From assembly GCA_018399915.1 (NCBI GenBank), contig JAGYNW010000091.1:1-7849 (forward strand): a stretch of 7,849 nt of DNA, given 5' to 3'. Source of the stretch: Candidatus Omnitrophota bacterium (GTDB lineage: Bacteria; Omnitrophota; Gorgyraeia; Zapsychrales; Zapsychraceae). Within the stretch, counting starts at the first letter, position 1, and each line of letters opens with the position of its first letter. The notes beneath the pieces were generated by a model. The model was not told the DNA's origin. It worked only from the letters and a program-made list of their open reading frames with translations, and made no database searches. Shown piece after piece: positions 6,801 to 7,849 of the stretch. A program made the position numbers and the translations under genes.

Positions 6801-7849
6801 ATTCAAGAAAACACGGATTATGAGGTGGATCCATTTACCGGTGACGCCGCGCCTATGGCGAAGCCTTCCTTTTCCGGAAATTTTTCTCACACTTATTTGG
6901 AGCAACAGGGTTTTTATTACAAAGAGGCCCGGGATAACCTTCGGAACGGGGTTAACTTTTATTCGGCCCGTAAATCCGGAAATGCGCCGGATAGCGATCC
7001 CGCCATGGCTAGTGACCCGACGGATATGGAGACATGCATTCAGCGTGTTTTGAGGCACCCGGAGCAGCTTAAAAGCTTCTTAAGTGTAAGAGAACTTCGT
7101 TCTGTCGATTATGAAATTGTACAGGAGGAGGATTATTCCGGCGGGCATGTGGTTAAGTTTCTTTTTGACACAGGCAAAGGGAAAATGTCGGTTTATGCCA
7201 AATTCCGTCATTCCTATGATCTTCTGGCTGCGGCCGACGGAGATGAGAGTGTTGATCTTAGGGAACCTGTTTCCGAAAATATTGCGAAAGGGTCTTTTGT
7301 GGAATATGTTGAGCAGGAAGGCTCTTTCCGGGAAATAGCCCCGGAAGGCCCGCTGGGATATCAATATAATCCCACTACCTTTGAGCATGAATTAACCTTA
7401 GATGCTTCGCGGGAGGGAGTTGTGCCGCCCAGTATGGTTCTGGATACAGGCACAGAGGAGGTGCTTTTGATCAAGGGCATAGACAACGGTGTTTCCTTAG
7501 ACGAGCTTGCCCAAGAGCCGCAATGGCAGGATTTCTTTTTAGCGCATGAAGAGTATTTTATTAAAGAGATCGGCCGCCAACATGGCAGGCTTAATAAAAG
7601 GGCCAATGTGGCTCAATTAGATCTTAAGTTGGAGCATATTTTTATTACGGAAGATAAAGAGGTCTTTCTTATCGATCTTTCCACCGGCGCCGAACAGGCC
7701 GCGTTTCATCTTGCTTATCGTTGGCAGGATGACCGCTTTGATATCGTGAGCCCCTTGATCCGGCTGTTTGAAGAGCTTCCCGCAGAAATCAACAGGTCGG
7801 AAGAATTTTATGCCCAATGGATCCGGGAAGGTTATGCTGCTGTTACGGA
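3870..7849 (+). CDS. Very large Omnitrophota-type protein with degenerate GHKL fold and two protein-kinase-like domains (3' end beyond window)
   Basis: The frame is open for 1326 codons and continues past the edge. The first ATG after the stop at 3849-3851 gives a signal-peptide-like start (positive RLR, hydrophobic 12-28, possible cleavage after LYA at 34). Residues about 60-356 form a conserved-looking module with WVNLSPYEKDRVIP (115-128), TEMGRDMLAQDYLLKQ (134-149), NKVWIIPE (188-195), the helix block 252-290 ending ILATWYKRN, and RKYFSGG (350-356). I recall this combination from large Omnitrophota proteins. Residues 470-596 resemble a GHKL ATPase: N-box FENGIDGY (Asn485, Asp488), NNGIP (524-528) in place of D-x-G-x-G, and GGQNKGLLRM (550-559). 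Kinase-like domain 1 (about 665-830) has Lys693, Asp793, Asn798 and Asp811-Leu-Gly. Domain 2 (about 1080-1326+) has Lys1111, Glu1172 or Glu1174, Asp1251, His1256 and Asp1269. The function is unknown; domain assignments are by eye. Confidence 0.85.
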   Translation, partial: MSRLRNLLGAKAVLSVVLLPVLSFILLPTGELYAQKLPGLAQLALPPVGSRLKSTPGFSPALIKGLALHPQDPFLFNFIIHPGDEELRPEALNQEAMKMVKYFMAALTVPEEDMWVNLSPYEKDRVIPSAFGNTEMGRDMLAQDYLLKQLMASLMYPESDTGRDLWDRIYAKVSARHDAADLPLDAFNKVWIIPEQATVYQHGMNAFVVDSHLKVLMEEDYWAMARAGEEELSQSRSVRRSQDAISSATSGIIKEIIIPELEREINEGKTFAPLRQISNAVILATWYKRNVAGSLLNRVYVDQKKTDGIETQDKGINEKIYARYLESFKKGVYELIREEYDPVRREVFTRKYFSGGVKQEWRLQDPPQDFAITADMLEGARNFSVRFVAADNPVQEPLVEPMGVVELSYEEIQKGSQWSPFDGLLWLRQIFAPVLERIDHKARRLLWEEDNSPLGGDKRVYIEGKGKKRSLAYILENIFIHAFENGIDGYLQGLEAGVLSPQEKFKLAFYFYEADDEFYIDVTNNGIPLKRAEDSWQKQQQRMQGRIRIGGQNKGLLRMRQNAFMLHPRAQVNIYDRTDIQGRLSGALVRLRFPKDTPYFYSLQDVSRRQRSGVSRGVFDPGPRALNVKETVSMDNAMAAEVSGLLKDRLSPLPALDDIVQKLEDMDFQKTELHKDGVETHVLHKPGSGFVVKIYNGTDLQEEETRRHYQLAIDRLQDKGLIAQTFMDVDVQFSYQGQNVDAPEVIVQEETLPLHQVLSLLVREGREDLIRYLLRSKVALDRDILKEGLFMSDNFFKNIGVTHEGRVVLFDLGGIIEDVHTAHDLAYDRFYKPEQNIGYEHRMNKRGRILYQPVFLFNEIPDSELGIRLIDYYQQITGLEFAPVSDTFSRQDILRYAPRIAEDLNIANAAEVYFLPDRLVDAEVKDMIYEYVLRNKYSREFIDVATQEYDRYFSWIEEDFAQTTRRRGMRLNDVVGFIQENTDYEVDPFTGDAAPMAKPSFSGNFSHTYLEQQGFYYKEARDNLRNGVNFYSARKSGNAPDSDPAMASDPTDMETCIQRVLRHPEQLKSFLSVRELRSVDYEIVQEEDYSGGHVVKFLFDTGKGKMSVYAKFRHSYDLLAAADGDESVDLREPVSENIAKGSFVEYVEQEGSFREIAPEGPLGYQYNPTTFEHELTLDASREGVVPPSMVLDTGTEEVLLIKGIDNGVSLDELAQEPQWQDFFLAHEEYFIKEIGRQHGRLNKRANVAQLDLKLEHIFITEDKEVFLIDLSTGAEQAAFHLAYRWQDDRFDIVSPLIRLFEELPAEINRSEEFYAQWIREGYAAVT

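Overview
The window looks like a piece of a Candidatus Omnitrophota (formerly OP3) genome. The main reason is the long plus-strand gene that starts at 3870 and runs off the right edge. Its N-terminal third carries blocks (a W-x-NLSPYEKDR stretch, TEMGRDMLAQDYLLKQ, NKVWIIPE, an IIPE...FAPLRQ...ILATWYK block, and RKYFSGG) that I remember as typical of very large uncharacterised Omnitrophota proteins. That assignment is from memory and was not searched. The other genes (porin with a C-terminal Phe, several Sec signal peptides) show a Gram-negative envelope.

Left half, minus strand, in transcription order: an outer-membrane porin (2109-889), a small basic secreted protein of unknown function (764-384), and the first 98 codons of an integral-membrane protein resembling the membrane domain of adenylate/guanylate-cyclase-type sensors (294-1, cut by the window edge). 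A 205-bp divergent intergenic region (2110-2314) holds candidate promoters for both directions.

Right half, plus strand: an exported SGNH/DUF4886-like hydrolase (2315-3079) and, 13 bp later with a strong Shine-Dalgarno, an exported SagB/ThcOx-type nitroreductase (3093-3740). These two look like an operon ending in an imperfect terminator-like hairpin near 3768-3794. After a 129-bp gap with a possible promoter and an A/T-only hairpin in place of a ribosome binding site comes the large gene (3870 to beyond 7849; at least 1326 codons visible).

The large protein is the most interesting object. After a signal-peptide-like start and the conserved N-terminal module (about residues 60-356), I read a degenerate GHKL (histidine-kinase/Hsp90-type) ATPase fold (about 470-596) and two protein-kinase-like domains (about 665-830 and 1080 to the window end). 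Both kinase-like domains keep the D-x4-N/H and N/H-x12-D spacing of a kinase catalytic loop and metal-binding Asp. Degenerate D-x-A-M-A motifs lie in the inter-domain linkers. A signal peptide on a protein with ATP-type folds is a paradox. No RNA genes, CRISPR arrays, insertion sequences or phage genes were seen.
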